Shown: positions 17,756 to 26,534 of the stretch, piece after piece
How the letters are laid out: every line of letters starts with the position of its first letter
Numbering within the stretch: the first letter of the stretch is position 1
Assembly (NCBI GenBank): GCA_020059465.1
Contig: JAGVBZ010000011.1
Coordinates: 1 to 64,000 of the forward strand
Origin: Brevinematales bacterium
Lineage (GTDB): Bacteria > Spirochaetota > Brevinematia > Brevinematales > GWF1-51-8
Reading direction: 5' to 3'
DNA length: 64,000 nt
Position numbers and translations under genes: made by a program
Notes under the pieces: model-generated
What the model saw: the letters and a program-made list of their open reading frames with translations, nothing else
What the model was told of the DNA's origin: nothing
Database searches by the model: none

Positions 17756-19471
17756 CTATCCAAGCAGATGTCCGATTTCATCACATAAGTATAACTTGAT
17801 TTTATCATTTTTTTCCACAATATTGCGTGCTTCGTCGGTGAGCGGGATGGTCGATATCAGGATGACGTTCTCCGCACCGAACTGGGATAGCGCGCCCAGA
17901 AGGTTCATGATTGTGATGAATCCGATGGGCTCCCGCCAGCGGCGCACGAATATCAGGGTCTTAGTTTTTTTAACTTTATCTTCGCAGAACAGGTCGAAAC
18001 CTTGTCCTTCGGAATAGGCGACTTGGTCGATTTTAATCGTATCGCTCAGCACCTTGAAGCCCATGCGTTCGGCGATCTCTTTTCCGAACAGGACAAACGA
18101 TGGGAAATCCATATCCTTCATGGATTGGCAGGGCTCTTTCGGATCGATGCCGAGCGCGCGCAGGCTTCGCGCGGCCTCCCGGGGCTTTGTTTGTACTGTT
18201 TTGAATTTCTCCTTCATATCCTTCATCGTTTCTTCGGAGAAACGGTCGAGGATAGGAGTAGGGTCGAATGTCAGCGAGGGCTTGGGGCCCCATAGCTGCC
18301 AGATGTTTTCATTTGTCAGAAAATATTTTTCCCAGTCGGTATAAATCTGATCGAGCTGTTTCTTCGCGTCCTTCGCGTTCGCTTCAAGCATGGAATAATT
18401 GACGTCGAAACGGCGCTGGTCGCCGGTTTGAGCGATCAGCTCCTTTTCCTTCTTATATTTATCCATAATGGTCAGCAATTCGAACAGCAGGCTGCGTTTT
18501 TCCTTCAGCTTATTCTTTTCCTGCTCGTTCATCTCCGATGTATCGACTCCCACATCGAGTATGGAATTCAGCTTTTCGAGAGCGAGGTCGTAGTATCCCT
18601 GCTTGATGCGCATAAAAATAAAAAGCATCGCGGTCTCTTCCCGCCATTGGGGATTCTCTTCGTTGACCAGCATCCCTTCGAGCTTCTTGTGAAGCTCTTT
18701 GGCGACTTCAAAATTTTTGTCGAGCATATATGCCATTGTCAGCATTTTAATCGCGAAATACATCTGCGGTAAAGACAGGATGATCTTATCGGAGTTTACC
18801 ACTTCTTCTATCATTTCACGGCAGCGGGAATACGCCCCGGTCCGCAGATATAGATATGCCATCAGGTATTTGAGTTCCATATCATGGGGGGTCGAAAGGT
18901 GCACTTTTTCCAATACTGTAATAGAGTCATTCAGGTTGTCGATCATGAGCAGGCTGAATCCGTAGCGCTTTTGAAAAGCCGCGTTATCCATCATACTCGG
19001 CATCCCGCGTTCGTAGTACGGGATCGCGCGATAGAATTGTTTCTGTGTGAAGAGAATATCTGCAATTCCGGCGATAACGTCTTTTTGGGTGGAAAGAAGC
19101 TGATAGGCCTGCATGAGATAATCGAGGGCTTCCTTATCGCGGTCGACCTTACGGTAGAGCAGGCCGGTACGGCGCAGAACCTCAAATTTACTGAACAGCG
19201 TAGATTCGGTTCCGATACCTATTATCCGAGTATAGTACCCGATAGCCTCGAGATTATTGTCTTTTTCCTCGTTGATATTACCGAGATGCCAGAGAGTGTC
19301 TACATCCTGGGGATTTTTTTTCAGTGAATCCATAAAAATAGCAAGCGCTACGTCGAGATTGCCCTCTTCGTAGGCCTTTTCCGCTTCTTTTATTTTACGG
19401 TCGTGCATAGTTTGAAAAAGATAGAAAGCCGTCAAACCTACCAGTACGATTGCTAAAATGATGAATTCCAA
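17756..19471 (-). CDS. Membrane TPR protein with degenerate Mrr-like C-terminal domain (paralogue)
   Basis: A 571-aa protein with the plan of its downstream neighbour: an N-terminal membrane helix (EFIILAIVLVGLTAFYLF), TPR repeats to about residue 310, a charged helical linker and a C-terminal Mrr-like domain. That domain shows GKEIAERMGFKVL, GFDLFCED, LIFVRRWREPIG and VILISTIPLTDEARN. The nuclease QxK position reads FxR, further decayed than in the partner. A TTG start at 19471 gives MEF, matching the neighbour, and has GGGGGA four bases upstream; the frame also has a TTG at 19483 without a ribosome site. First gene of the three-gene operon ending at 15236. Confidence 0.68.
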   Translation of the reverse strand: MEFIILAIVLVGLTAFYLFQTMHDRKIKEAEKAYEEGNLDVALAIFMDSLKKNPQDVDTLWHLGNINEEKDNNLEAIGYYTRIIGIGTESTLFSKFEVLRRTGLLYRKVDRDKEALDYLMQAYQLLSTQKDVIAGIADILFTQKQFYRAIPYYERGMPSMMDNAAFQKRYGFSLLMIDNLNDSITVLEKVHLSTPHDMELKYLMAYLYLRTGAYSRCREMIEEVVNSDKIILSLPQMYFAIKMLTMAYMLDKNFEVAKELHKKLEGMLVNEENPQWREETAMLFIFMRIKQGYYDLALEKLNSILDVGVDTSEMNEQEKNKLKEKRSLLFELLTIMDKYKKEKELIAQTGDQRRFDVNYSMLEANAKDAKKQLDQIYTDWEKYFLTNENIWQLWGPKPSLTFDPTPILDRFSEETMKDMKEKFKTVQTKPREAARSLRALGIDPKEPCQSMKDMDFPSFVLFGKEIAERMGFKVLSDTIKIDQVAYSEGQGFDLFCEDKVKKTKTLIFVRRWREPIGFITIMNLLGALSQFGAENVILISTIPLTDEARNIVEKNDKIKLYLCDEIGHLLG

Positions 19472-19589
19472 GCATTCCCCCAAAGGAAAGGAAAAGCGAC
19501 GATAAATCGCCGCTTATCCGGATTTCATTATATTATCGACAAGAACAGACAAGAAAGTTAAACAAAGTTAACGGGTAAACCCCCGAATA

Positions 19590-20120
19590 CTATTGTGTTA
19601 AAGCCTGAAATTCCGAAGGAAGGGTCTCCGGGTCGAGACCGTTCTCTATCGCGGTTTTCAGGTAGCTCTTGGCTTTTTCAGTGTCGCCCATTTCGTAATA
19701 CGCTTTTGCGGCGGCAAAATTCGCGTTGGGATCGCCCGGCTTTACTTCGAGCGCCATCAGGAAATTATTTAGCTTCTTTTTAGCGTCCATCAGGCTTTTT
19801 CCGTGCGTCATGTAATAGCTGAAAAACTTATCCGCGTTATAGGTGTAGGTTTCTTTGAAGTTTTTCTTGATCAGATCGCATGCCTCAACGGAGCTGTCTC
19901 CCATCGGATAAAGATAGTAGGTAAATAAGAAGCTGGCTTTCGCTTTTTTCGCTTTTCCCGCATCATGAAACGCTTTTCCGGCACTGAGCCACGCATCGGC
20001 AAACTCTTTTCTCGCAGCAGGGTCTAGGTCATCATAGAATGTATAATCTTTGGGGTTCTTTGCTCCGCCAAGATTAACAAAGAATAAAAGACTTAACAAT
20101 CCGAACATCAGCTTTTTCAT
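19590..20120 (-). CDS. Secreted TPR-repeat protein
   Basis: A 176-aa protein with a signal peptide (KKLMFGLLSLLFFVNLGGA, cleavage near AKN) and at least two TPR-like helix pairs: AGKAFHDAGKAKKAKASF, and ANFAAAKAYYEMGDTEKAKS near the C-terminus. Probably periplasmic, mediating protein contacts. It lies about 120 bp upstream of the TPR/Mrr operon on the same strand and may be the first gene of a longer transcript. The ATG at 20120 has an AGGGACGC-like ribosome site. Specific role unknown. Confidence 0.7.
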   Translation of the reverse strand: MKKLMFGLLSLLFFVNLGGAKNPKDYTFYDDLDPAARKEFADAWLSAGKAFHDAGKAKKAKASFLFTYYLYPMGDSSVEACDLIKKNFKETYTYNADKFFSYYMTHGKSLMDAKKKLNNFLMALEVKPGDPNANFAAAKAYYEMGDTEKAKSYLKTAIENGLDPETLPSEFQALTQ

Positions 20121-20200
20121 GCGTCCCTCCGTAAGAGATTCTTTATATACTTATTGTAGCCTATAACCCGCAATCTGTAAATAAAATGAAGAGTGCGGAT

Positions 20201-20229
20201 TTTACATAAAGCGCTATTTCATTTATAAT
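20201..20229 (+). promoter_or_regulatory. Sigma70-type promoter of the tmk operon
   Basis: TTTACA at 20201-20206, a 17-bp spacer and a perfect TATAAT at 20224-20229, 45 bp upstream of the tmk start codon. Confidence 0.65.
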
Positions 20230-20274
20230 AATGTTAAGCGGAAGCATATTAAATATCAAGATTCGGGAGACAGA

Positions 20275-20910
20275 ATGAACGGAATATTTATTACTTTCGA
20301 AGGTATCGAAGCGTGCGGAAAATCGACGCAGGCCAACTACCTTTATAATTATCTCGAATCCCGGCGGATCAACAGTATCCTGACCAAGGAACCCGGCGGC
20401 ACTATTCTGGGAGACCTCATTCGGAATATCGTTCTCCATGAGACTATTTTTCCGGTCGCCGAACTCCTCCTGTTTCTTGCCGACCGGAACCAGCATATCA
20501 ACGAGACTATCAAGCCATACATGGAAAAAGGGTATGTCGTCCTCTGCGACCGTTTCTATCATTCCACCTACGCCTATCAGGCCAGCGGCCGGAAAATCGG
20601 CATCGACATTGTCCGGAAGTTTAACGAGCTGGTCATCGAGGGATGCAGGCCCGACCTGACGTTCCTGATCGACCTCCCTCCCGAGGTGGGTTTCGAACGG
20701 AAACGCAGCGCGAACCTTGTCCTCGACCGTATCGAGAAGCAGAACTACGACTTTCATTACGCTGTCCGGGACGCCTATCTCAGGCTTGCCGGAGAGGACG
20801 AGCGTATCCGTGTGCTCGACGGTATGCGCCCGAAGGAAGAACTGAAGAAGGATATTCTAAGTATCATTACAGAGACGTTCCCGAATATGAAAGAACGCAT
20901 CACATTATAA
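20275..20910 (+). CDS. tmk: Thymidylate kinase
   Basis: A 211-aa dTMP kinase (dTMP to dTDP). The P-loop reads FEGIEACGKSTQ, with Glu-Ala-Cys where EGxDGxGK is more usual. EPGGT follows, then the DRF motif with STYAYQASGR, and a LID-like region ERKRSANLVLDRIE. The length is typical. It leads an operon: the 544-aa gene at 20932 begins 21 bp after its stop and the candidate E2-like gene overlaps that. tmk is a housekeeping gene, so the association could simply be shared transcription. Confidence 0.95.
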   Translation: MNGIFITFEGIEACGKSTQANYLYNYLESRRINSILTKEPGGTILGDLIRNIVLHETIFPVAELLLFLADRNQHINETIKPYMEKGYVVLCDRFYHSTYAYQASGRKIGIDIVRKFNELVIEGCRPDLTFLIDLPPEVGFERKRSANLVLDRIEKQNYDFHYAVRDAYLRLAGEDERIRVLDGMRPKEELKKDILSIITETFPNMKERITL

Positions 20911-20931
20911 TCGTTCCGTAATGGAGGGTAT

Positions 20932-22566
20932 GTGGAAGCCCCGGATTCCTGCGTCTTCACCATCCTTTCGTTTTTTCTCCCCCAGTTCCGTAAATACCGT
21001 TTCAGGTCGCTCGAACCGGCCGCATCGTTCGATTTTACTCCGCTCAGCGAAGCGAATATCGAAAGTGTCGTATGGACACGCAGTGAATCCGATTCGCTTG
21101 TGAAGAGTTTTGTCTTCATCTGCGCTCCTTTGGCGAAATGGGGCACGGACACTGTCGCGGGGGATCAGGACATGCTCGTGCTCGCGGAGGAACGTTACCA
21201 CGCGTTCCTGCCGAATACGGGCGGTGCGTTCGTCCGGCATGAGAACGCGGGCGTGCGGTATCTTACACGTCCGGGAGAGGAATGGCGTACCGGGAAGCTC
21301 ATGCTGACTATCGAGGAGCCGTCCGGCGGGCGTCCGGTATATATCCTCCTGCCGTGGCCGACCCTCCGCGGCCTCCTCACCCTTTGCGGTTTCGGGTATA
21401 TCGCCGAGACGGAGGAACGTTTTGTAACCGGCGAATCGAATTATAACGATCAGCTCCGAAAAATCGAATCGGTTGAGAACAGTATCCTATTCGGGCGCGG
21501 GGACCTTTTCTACAGTGTGCCGAATCTGTTTATCCGGGAAGAACTCAGCGATAAAGAGGGAATAGATAAACTTTCGCGTTTCCTGTCGCGGATGCTCCAG
21601 TCGGGGACGATCGAACTCCCGCACCTTGCGACGCTTCTCGATATCCGTGAGGAATACCGGACTATCCGTGAGATGGTGTCTGTGAAAAATGCGGCGCTCA
21701 TCGACCAGTACCGTACATCGATAAATATCGGCCTCGCCGGGGATTACGAACGTTTCCGCTGGCGGGATCAGGTGCTCTATCAGCTCCAGCACGCGGCCTC
21801 GCGTATGTCTGCGGACGACCCCAAGACGCTCGCCCCGCTTCTCCCGGAGAGCGCGCACCTCCGCGAACTAACCGCCCTTATCATGAATATCCGCCTCAGA
21901 AAGAAGGAGAGCATCCTTCCTATCGGTAAAATGATCGGGATGATTATCGAATCGCGCGCGGTCAACCCCCTTATCACCGGCGAAGGAAAGGAGCACCTGA
22001 TTGCGATCGCGGGGTTCGACGGCGACAGCATCCTCCGCGGATTGTACGGGCTGTTCAAGCCGGTATTTCAGGAGGAGATGCGGAACGCGATCGGGGAGTA
22101 CAAGGCGAAGGTGCATTCCCTCAAGCGCGATGAACGGGAACGCCTGCGGGTCTCGCATTATCTCGCGCTTTACGGCTATCTCGAACGGGAGATCATTAAG
22201 CGGGCGGACGCGCGGAAGGATGTGCTCGATATGAAGGGGATGGCGGAACTTTTCGCGGGTATGCCGTCGGGGGAGGTATGCCTATTGTATCACCTTTTCG
22301 GTTTCGAGAGGTTCGTCAATTTCTTCGATATATTCCGTTATCACCCCATGTCCCCGCTGAACGAAAACGAGGCGCGGGAGTTATTCCATAATGCCGCGGG
22401 GAAGCTGCCGTTTACGGAGTTTTCTATCGCGGAAGATATTTACAACGAGAACATCAACCGTTCGCGGCTTCTCAGCCTCGGGTTTATCGAGAAAGTGTAT
22501 AAAAAGCTCCGTGAGGAGTTTCTGGTATACCGCGGGATGGGATACTTCGGGGAGGCCGCGAAATGA
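20932..22566 (+). CDS. Unknown 544-aa protein, possible FliM/FliG-like relative
   Basis: No firm family match. Residues about 120-155 hold a strand pair ending RPVYILLPWPTLRGLL, which is similar in position and pattern to IYFYMIIPYQFLNFL in the 539-aa protein at 24915. Both recall the CIPYxxLEPI end of FliM. Residues about 355-420 (LIAIAGFDGDSILRGL, then a Lys/Arg-rich helix and a Tyr-rich helix) align by eye with the FliG-like repeat of the same 539-aa protein. The rest is mostly helical, with no membrane segment. The GTG at 20932 follows GGAGGG; no ATG in frame fits. It overlaps the downstream gene by 4 bp (ATGA). It may be a second switch-like subunit of the Ub-like system; homology is unproven. 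Confidence 0.6.
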   Translation: MEAPDSCVFTILSFFLPQFRKYRFRSLEPAASFDFTPLSEANIESVVWTRSESDSLVKSFVFICAPLAKWGTDTVAGDQDMLVLAEERYHAFLPNTGGAFVRHENAGVRYLTRPGEEWRTGKLMLTIEEPSGGRPVYILLPWPTLRGLLTLCGFGYIAETEERFVTGESNYNDQLRKIESVENSILFGRGDLFYSVPNLFIREELSDKEGIDKLSRFLSRMLQSGTIELPHLATLLDIREEYRTIREMVSVKNAALIDQYRTSINIGLAGDYERFRWRDQVLYQLQHAASRMSADDPKTLAPLLPESAHLRELTALIMNIRLRKKESILPIGKMIGMIIESRAVNPLITGEGKEHLIAIAGFDGDSILRGLYGLFKPVFQEEMRNAIGEYKAKVHSLKRDERERLRVSHYLALYGYLEREIIKRADARKDVLDMKGMAELFAGMPSGEVCLLYHLFGFERFVNFFDIFRYHPMSPLNENEARELFHNAAGKLPFTEFSIAEDIYNENINRSRLLSLGFIEKVYKKLREEFLVYRGMGYFGEAAK

Positions 22567-23174
22567 TCCGGCAGTCGTTTTACAGGTGGGCGTTACGCGA
22601 GCTGAAAGAGGAGTATGGGGCGAATGTTTTGGAAATGCCCGATCAGTCGGCGGTACTGATAAAAAACTTTCAAGTCCCCGGCGGGTATTCCTGCGCGAAA
22701 ACCTACCTGTTCTTCGAGATCCCGCCGGGATTCGGATTCGGGATGAACATCATGAATACATGGGTATTGCTCAAGCACACCGACGGGAAACACCATCTGA
22801 TACCCGACGTCTCCCGGATGGAAATGATACACGGGTATCTGGATAAACTCTCCGTAAAAATGCCGAAGGATTACGAGAAGGAATGGGGCTGGTTCTGGGT
22901 ATGCTTCCATGCCGCCGAGGGGGGCGCTCCGAAGGCAATCGGCGACAGGGACGGCGAATACGACTCGCTATTCGGGAATTACATCGGATTCCGGGAGCAT
23001 ATCCGCCAGGTATTTGCGGCGCTCTGCCAGATTGCAAAGGGCGGCACGGAGATATTAGGCCAGCTCGACAGGATGTACCGCGACCGCGAGGGGATTATCG
23101 AACGGCAGAAGCAGGATATGGAGGCGTTCCGGTTCTCTCATAACTGGCGGAATATGAAGTGGGTATGGGACTAA
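22563..23174 (+). CDS. Unknown 203-aa protein, candidate E2-like (RWD) fold
   Basis: The order of elements fits an E2/RWD core. An N-terminal amphipathic helix (SFYRWALRELKEEYG) leads into a strand meander (AVLIKNFQVPGGYSCAKTY and LFFEIPPGFGFGMN). A central tryptophan-rich block, EWGWFWVCFH, contains Cys114 and His116, and a long C-terminal helix starts at FREHIRQVFAAL. Prokaryotic E2-like families in Ub-like operons show a comparable Gly/Pro flap and a W..H block. Cys114 would be the candidate thiol. It is translationally coupled to the 544-aa gene (ATGA overlap) and separated from the Ubl/E1 operon by one lipoprotein gene. The assignment is a hypothesis; the gene itself is clear. Confidence 0.55.
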   Translation: MIRQSFYRWALRELKEEYGANVLEMPDQSAVLIKNFQVPGGYSCAKTYLFFEIPPGFGFGMNIMNTWVLLKHTDGKHHLIPDVSRMEMIHGYLDKLSVKMPKDYEKEWGWFWVCFHAAEGGAPKAIGDRDGEYDSLFGNYIGFREHIRQVFAALCQIAKGGTEILGQLDRMYRDREGIIERQKQDMEAFRFSHNWRNMKWVWD

Positions 23175-23235
23175 CTGCAGCGGCCGCATTTTATCATGAA
23201 AAAATTTAAACTATAAAATATATTATAAATATATA

Positions 23236-23263
23236 TTGACTTTTTAATAACATAAGGTACAAT
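23236..23263 (+). promoter_or_regulatory. Promoter of the repeat lipoprotein gene
   Basis: TTGACT at 23236-23241, a 16-bp spacer and TACAAT at 23258-23263, inside a sharply AT-rich gap (23175-23307), 44 bp before the ATG at 23308. Confidence 0.6.
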
Positions 23264-23307
23264 ATATTTAACGAAGAGAGTGGGGAAAAACATCTTCGGA
23301 GCTGAGT

Positions 23308-24801
23308 ATGAATCTCTTCAAGTTATTTTTCATTGCAATATTTTCCCTGACCCTTTTCGCATGCGGCAGTCTTACCGATACTTCCGGCCCGGCATCCGGA
23401 AGTTCATTGACAAACTTCACTTATCTGACACAGGAAACCTTGCTTCTTTCGGCGACCAATTCTATTACGAATAATTATACCAATGTCGCCAGTACATGTA
23501 CGAATATAACCCGTTATGACTGTATCACGAATTTCACGATAGCTTCGGCTTTCTGGAAAGCGACGACCAACTCGGCTATAGTGACGAACGTCCTTTTACT
23601 ACCCGCCCGTAAAATAAAAGCGATATTTAGTATTCCCGAAGGCGGCTCCGGGTATCAGTATTCTTTATATTCCCCTATTGTCTATAATTCCAAACTCTAT
23701 TTCGAAGGGAATACCGGAGGATTAGCAAAGATTTTTGAGTATGACGGTATCAGTATAAAAAACGTATCCGAAGGGTCTTCCGGATATCAGGGCCAATTTT
23801 CCCGGCCGATCGTCTATAATACAAAGCTCTATTTTTCCGGATGGTATGGCAGCGGATATAAAATATTCGAGTATTACGGTATCATAAATACTGTTTCCGC
23901 GGGCGCCTCCGATTATCAGAAAGATTTTTATTCTCCGGTGATTTATAATTCCGCACTTGTTTTTTCGGGAGACAACGGGAGCGCCAATAAACTATACGAG
24001 TATGACGGCGCGAGTATAAAAAACGTGTCCGCGGGTACTTCCGATTACCTTTACGGGTTTAACGAGGCGATTGTCTATAACTCCAAGCTATACTTTTGCG
24101 GGTATGACGGAAGCGTATCGAAAATATATGAATATGACGGCGTAAGTATAAAAAATGTTCCCGCGGGTTCATCCGGTTATCAGTCTGAATTTGGCAATCC
24201 GATTATTCTGAATTCCAAATTGTATTTTTTTGGATCCAACGGGGGTCAGATTAAAGTATATGAATTCGCAGGCACGGGCCTGAAAAACGTTCCCTCTCCA
24301 TATTCCGACTATCAGAGCGGATTTTTCAAGCCGGTTGTATATGATTCTAAAATTATCTTTTTAGGAAACAACGGAAGTGAAGAGAAAATATACTTGTTTA
24401 ATGGATTGAGTATATATAATATCGCTATTTCCTCCGCCAACTATCAGGAGGGATTTTATAATCCGGTTGTCTATAACTCGAAGTTATACTTTCAGGGTAA
24501 AAAAGGCGGTTTGTCAAAGGTTTTTATGTATGACGGAATAAGTATCAAGGATGTGCCCGGTCCTGCTTCCGATTATCAGTGCGGATACAGCAATGCGATT
24601 GTTTTCGATTCCAAATTATATTTTCAGGGCTATAACGGAAACAGGCAAATAATTTACGAATATGACGGTACGGCGATAAAGAATGTCGCATTAGGATACT
24701 GTAATTATTACAGTGAATTTCGGAAACCGGCAGTAATGAATTCTGAACTGGTATTTGAAGGATTCGACGGGATTTATTATATAATCTATACACTGAAATA
24801 A
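23308..24801 (+). CDS. Lipoprotein with nine ~44-residue propeller-like repeats
   Basis: A 497-aa lipoprotein. The signal peptide MNLFKLFFIAIFSLTLFAC gives lipid-carrying Cys19. After a Ser/Thr/Asn-rich linker, about residues 108-495 form nine repeats of roughly 44 aa. Each follows the pattern SDYQ..F..PIVYNSKLYF.G..G...KIYEYDG.SIKNV. The alternating strands and the GxxG turn suggest one propeller blade per repeat, but no named family is recognised. It has its own promoter and terminator and sits between the two gene groups of the Ub-like region. The repeats are near-identical in places, so copy number may vary between strains. Surface or periplasmic binding is inferred. Confidence 0.75.
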   Translation: MNLFKLFFIAIFSLTLFACGSLTDTSGPASGSSLTNFTYLTQETLLLSATNSITNNYTNVASTCTNITRYDCITNFTIASAFWKATTNSAIVTNVLLLPARKIKAIFSIPEGGSGYQYSLYSPIVYNSKLYFEGNTGGLAKIFEYDGISIKNVSEGSSGYQGQFSRPIVYNTKLYFSGWYGSGYKIFEYYGIINTVSAGASDYQKDFYSPVIYNSALVFSGDNGSANKLYEYDGASIKNVSAGTSDYLYGFNEAIVYNSKLYFCGYDGSVSKIYEYDGVSIKNVPAGSSGYQSEFGNPIILNSKLYFFGSNGGQIKVYEFAGTGLKNVPSPYSDYQSGFFKPVVYDSKIIFLGNNGSEEKIYLFNGLSIYNIAISSANYQEGFYNPVVYNSKLYFQGKKGGLSKVFMYDGISIKDVPGPASDYQCGYSNAIVFDSKLYFQGYNGNRQIIYEYDGTAIKNVALGYCNYYSEFRKPAVMNSELVFEGFDGIYYIIYTLK

Positions 24802-24816
24802 CCGTCAGGAAATACC

Positions 24817-24846
24817 AAGGACCGCCGTGGGCGGCCCTTTTTTTTA
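24817..24846 (+). terminator. Rho-independent terminator
   Basis: AGGACCGCC and GGCGGCCCT pair with one mismatch around a 3-base loop, followed by a run of nine or more T residues. It lies 16 bp after the repeat-lipoprotein stop and separates it from the Ub-like operon. Confidence 0.8.
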
Positions 24847-24914
24847 TTCAGTATATTCCCGAAAGAGATTGAAAATTCCCTTCAAGCTGTCTATAATATT
24901 CCGGGAGAAATCTT

Positions 24915-26534
24915 ATGCCTGAAAATATCACCCCGGATTATATGACATACCGGCAGTCGGACATGATAATCAGCGAACTGTTCATTCCGTACCGTGATAC
25001 GGGCGAGGCCGAAACACCGTCCGGGGAGAATCGCGACGTATTCATACAGGCGAACTCGGTCAGTATAGGGGAGTTCGCATACGGCCGCGCAGTCTATTCC
25101 GGCCACCGCCTGAATTATACGTCGGGCGATAAAAATACGTTCCCGGTCGTGCTTCTGAATAATCCTTCCGACGACAGTTATTTCCCGTTCGAGTATGTGC
25201 TGGAACGGCTTAACGGAGGTCTCGACAATCTCGAGGCGCTGACTTTTATCCGTTTCAAGATCTTCCCGAACAAGGAGGCGTCCCGCCCGGTCGATTTTAC
25301 GAATGTCGCGGAGCAGACGGTGAAGAACACGGTGGTGATCGAGTATATCGCGCATATGACCGACCGGAATATCTACTTCTATATGATTATCCCCTATCAG
25401 TTCCTGAATTTTCTCGTGAAGCGCTCGTCGGAAAATGTCCAGCTGACCGACCTGAGCGTCGCGAACCTGTTCAGGATACTCAGGGAGTGGGCTTTTTTCA
25501 TAGTAAGCGGGATGGACATCTTCCCGTGGAGGGCGGATAATTTCCTGCAGAAGCTGGAAAACGCGGAGGCGCAGAAGCTGTTCAGCCATCTCCTCGGCAG
25601 GCATTACCTGAACTACGAACAGGTCGCGTCGCTCGTCGTGCATTATCCCGATATCGAGAACAAGGTGCTGGAGAACGTGTCGAAGTCGCACCGGAAAGGG
25701 ATTATGGACGAAATGGATTATTTTAGGAAGATCGACGATCCCGACTGGTTCAGGAACGTGATCTACTCAGCAAAGACAGCGATGGGGCACACCATCTTCT
25801 TCGACGGCCTGCGACTGGAATCGCTCCGGAAGTACGAGGAGTTCCGGGACGCGGTCGAGACGATTCAGGATATCGAACTCCTGATGCGGAAGCCTGCCGA
25901 CAAATGGATACTCGAAGCGGGCGATACCGAGATAGAATTCCTTGTACACCGGATGGGGATTACGCGGATCGCCAAATGTTTTCTGATCGCGGACTTTGAC
26001 GAATCGGCGGAGAGACGAATACTGTCGCGGATTTCCAAGCGCGGACAGGCCGACTATAAAAAGGAAAAACAATATTTTAAGGACAATACCGTCTCGGCGT
26101 ACGCGGTGAATATCGCGCGGGTGGAACTGGTCAAACTTCTGCGCGACCGTCTCGCGGATAACTGTTTCCTGCAGGTCAGGAACCGCAAGGAGCCGCCGTG
26201 GGATGTATGGCTCACCGGATTGAACGGGCGTTTCTCGATCTTCAAGGTGTTCGCGGCGGGCGGATTCCCGTTGTTCGCGAAGGCGTTTACAGGGATAGAC
26301 GACCTGGAACGGTTCGCCCCGTTCTTCAAGGCGATCCCGCTTCCGGCGGCGGACATCATCGTGAAAATCGCCGGGTCTGAGTTGACGCAGGACAATCCCT
26401 ATAATACGGACACGATCGACAAAGCCCGTGAGGATATCGTAAGGATCATCATCGAACTCTATTTTTCAAACAGGATAGATTTAAGCCCCGAACTGAGGAA
26501 CGTTCTGGAGGAGGTACGCGCATGTTTACGTTAA
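24915..26534 (+). CDS. 539-aa protein with FliG-like repeats, first gene of a Ub-like operon
   Basis: No confident family match over the full length. Two internal segments resemble each other: about residues 240-290 (IENKVLENVSKSHRKGIMDE) and 350-412 (AERRILSRISKRGQADYKKE, then ARVELVKLLRDRL). Both recall the FliG helical repeat whose core reads EKIFKNMSKRAA...LKEEIEF. Residues about 138-170 (KNTVVIEYIAHMTDRNIYF, then YMIIPYQFLNF) resemble the end of a FliM middle domain. It may therefore be a flagellar-switch-derived scaffold. It is cytoplasmic, with no signal peptide. The stop overlaps the ubiquitin-like gene by 13 bp, so the two are translationally coupled. Possible roles are conjugation target, E3-like adaptor or sensor; none is proven. 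Confidence 0.6.
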   Translation: MPENITPDYMTYRQSDMIISELFIPYRDTGEAETPSGENRDVFIQANSVSIGEFAYGRAVYSGHRLNYTSGDKNTFPVVLLNNPSDDSYFPFEYVLERLNGGLDNLEALTFIRFKIFPNKEASRPVDFTNVAEQTVKNTVVIEYIAHMTDRNIYFYMIIPYQFLNFLVKRSSENVQLTDLSVANLFRILREWAFFIVSGMDIFPWRADNFLQKLENAEAQKLFSHLLGRHYLNYEQVASLVVHYPDIENKVLENVSKSHRKGIMDEMDYFRKIDDPDWFRNVIYSAKTAMGHTIFFDGLRLESLRKYEEFRDAVETIQDIELLMRKPADKWILEAGDTEIEFLVHRMGITRIAKCFLIADFDESAERRILSRISKRGQADYKKEKQYFKDNTVSAYAVNIARVELVKLLRDRLADNCFLQVRNRKEPPWDVWLTGLNGRFSIFKVFAAGGFPLFAKAFTGIDDLERFAPFFKAIPLPAADIIVKIAGSELTQDNPYNTDTIDKAREDIVRIIIELYFSNRIDLSPELRNVLEEVRACLR

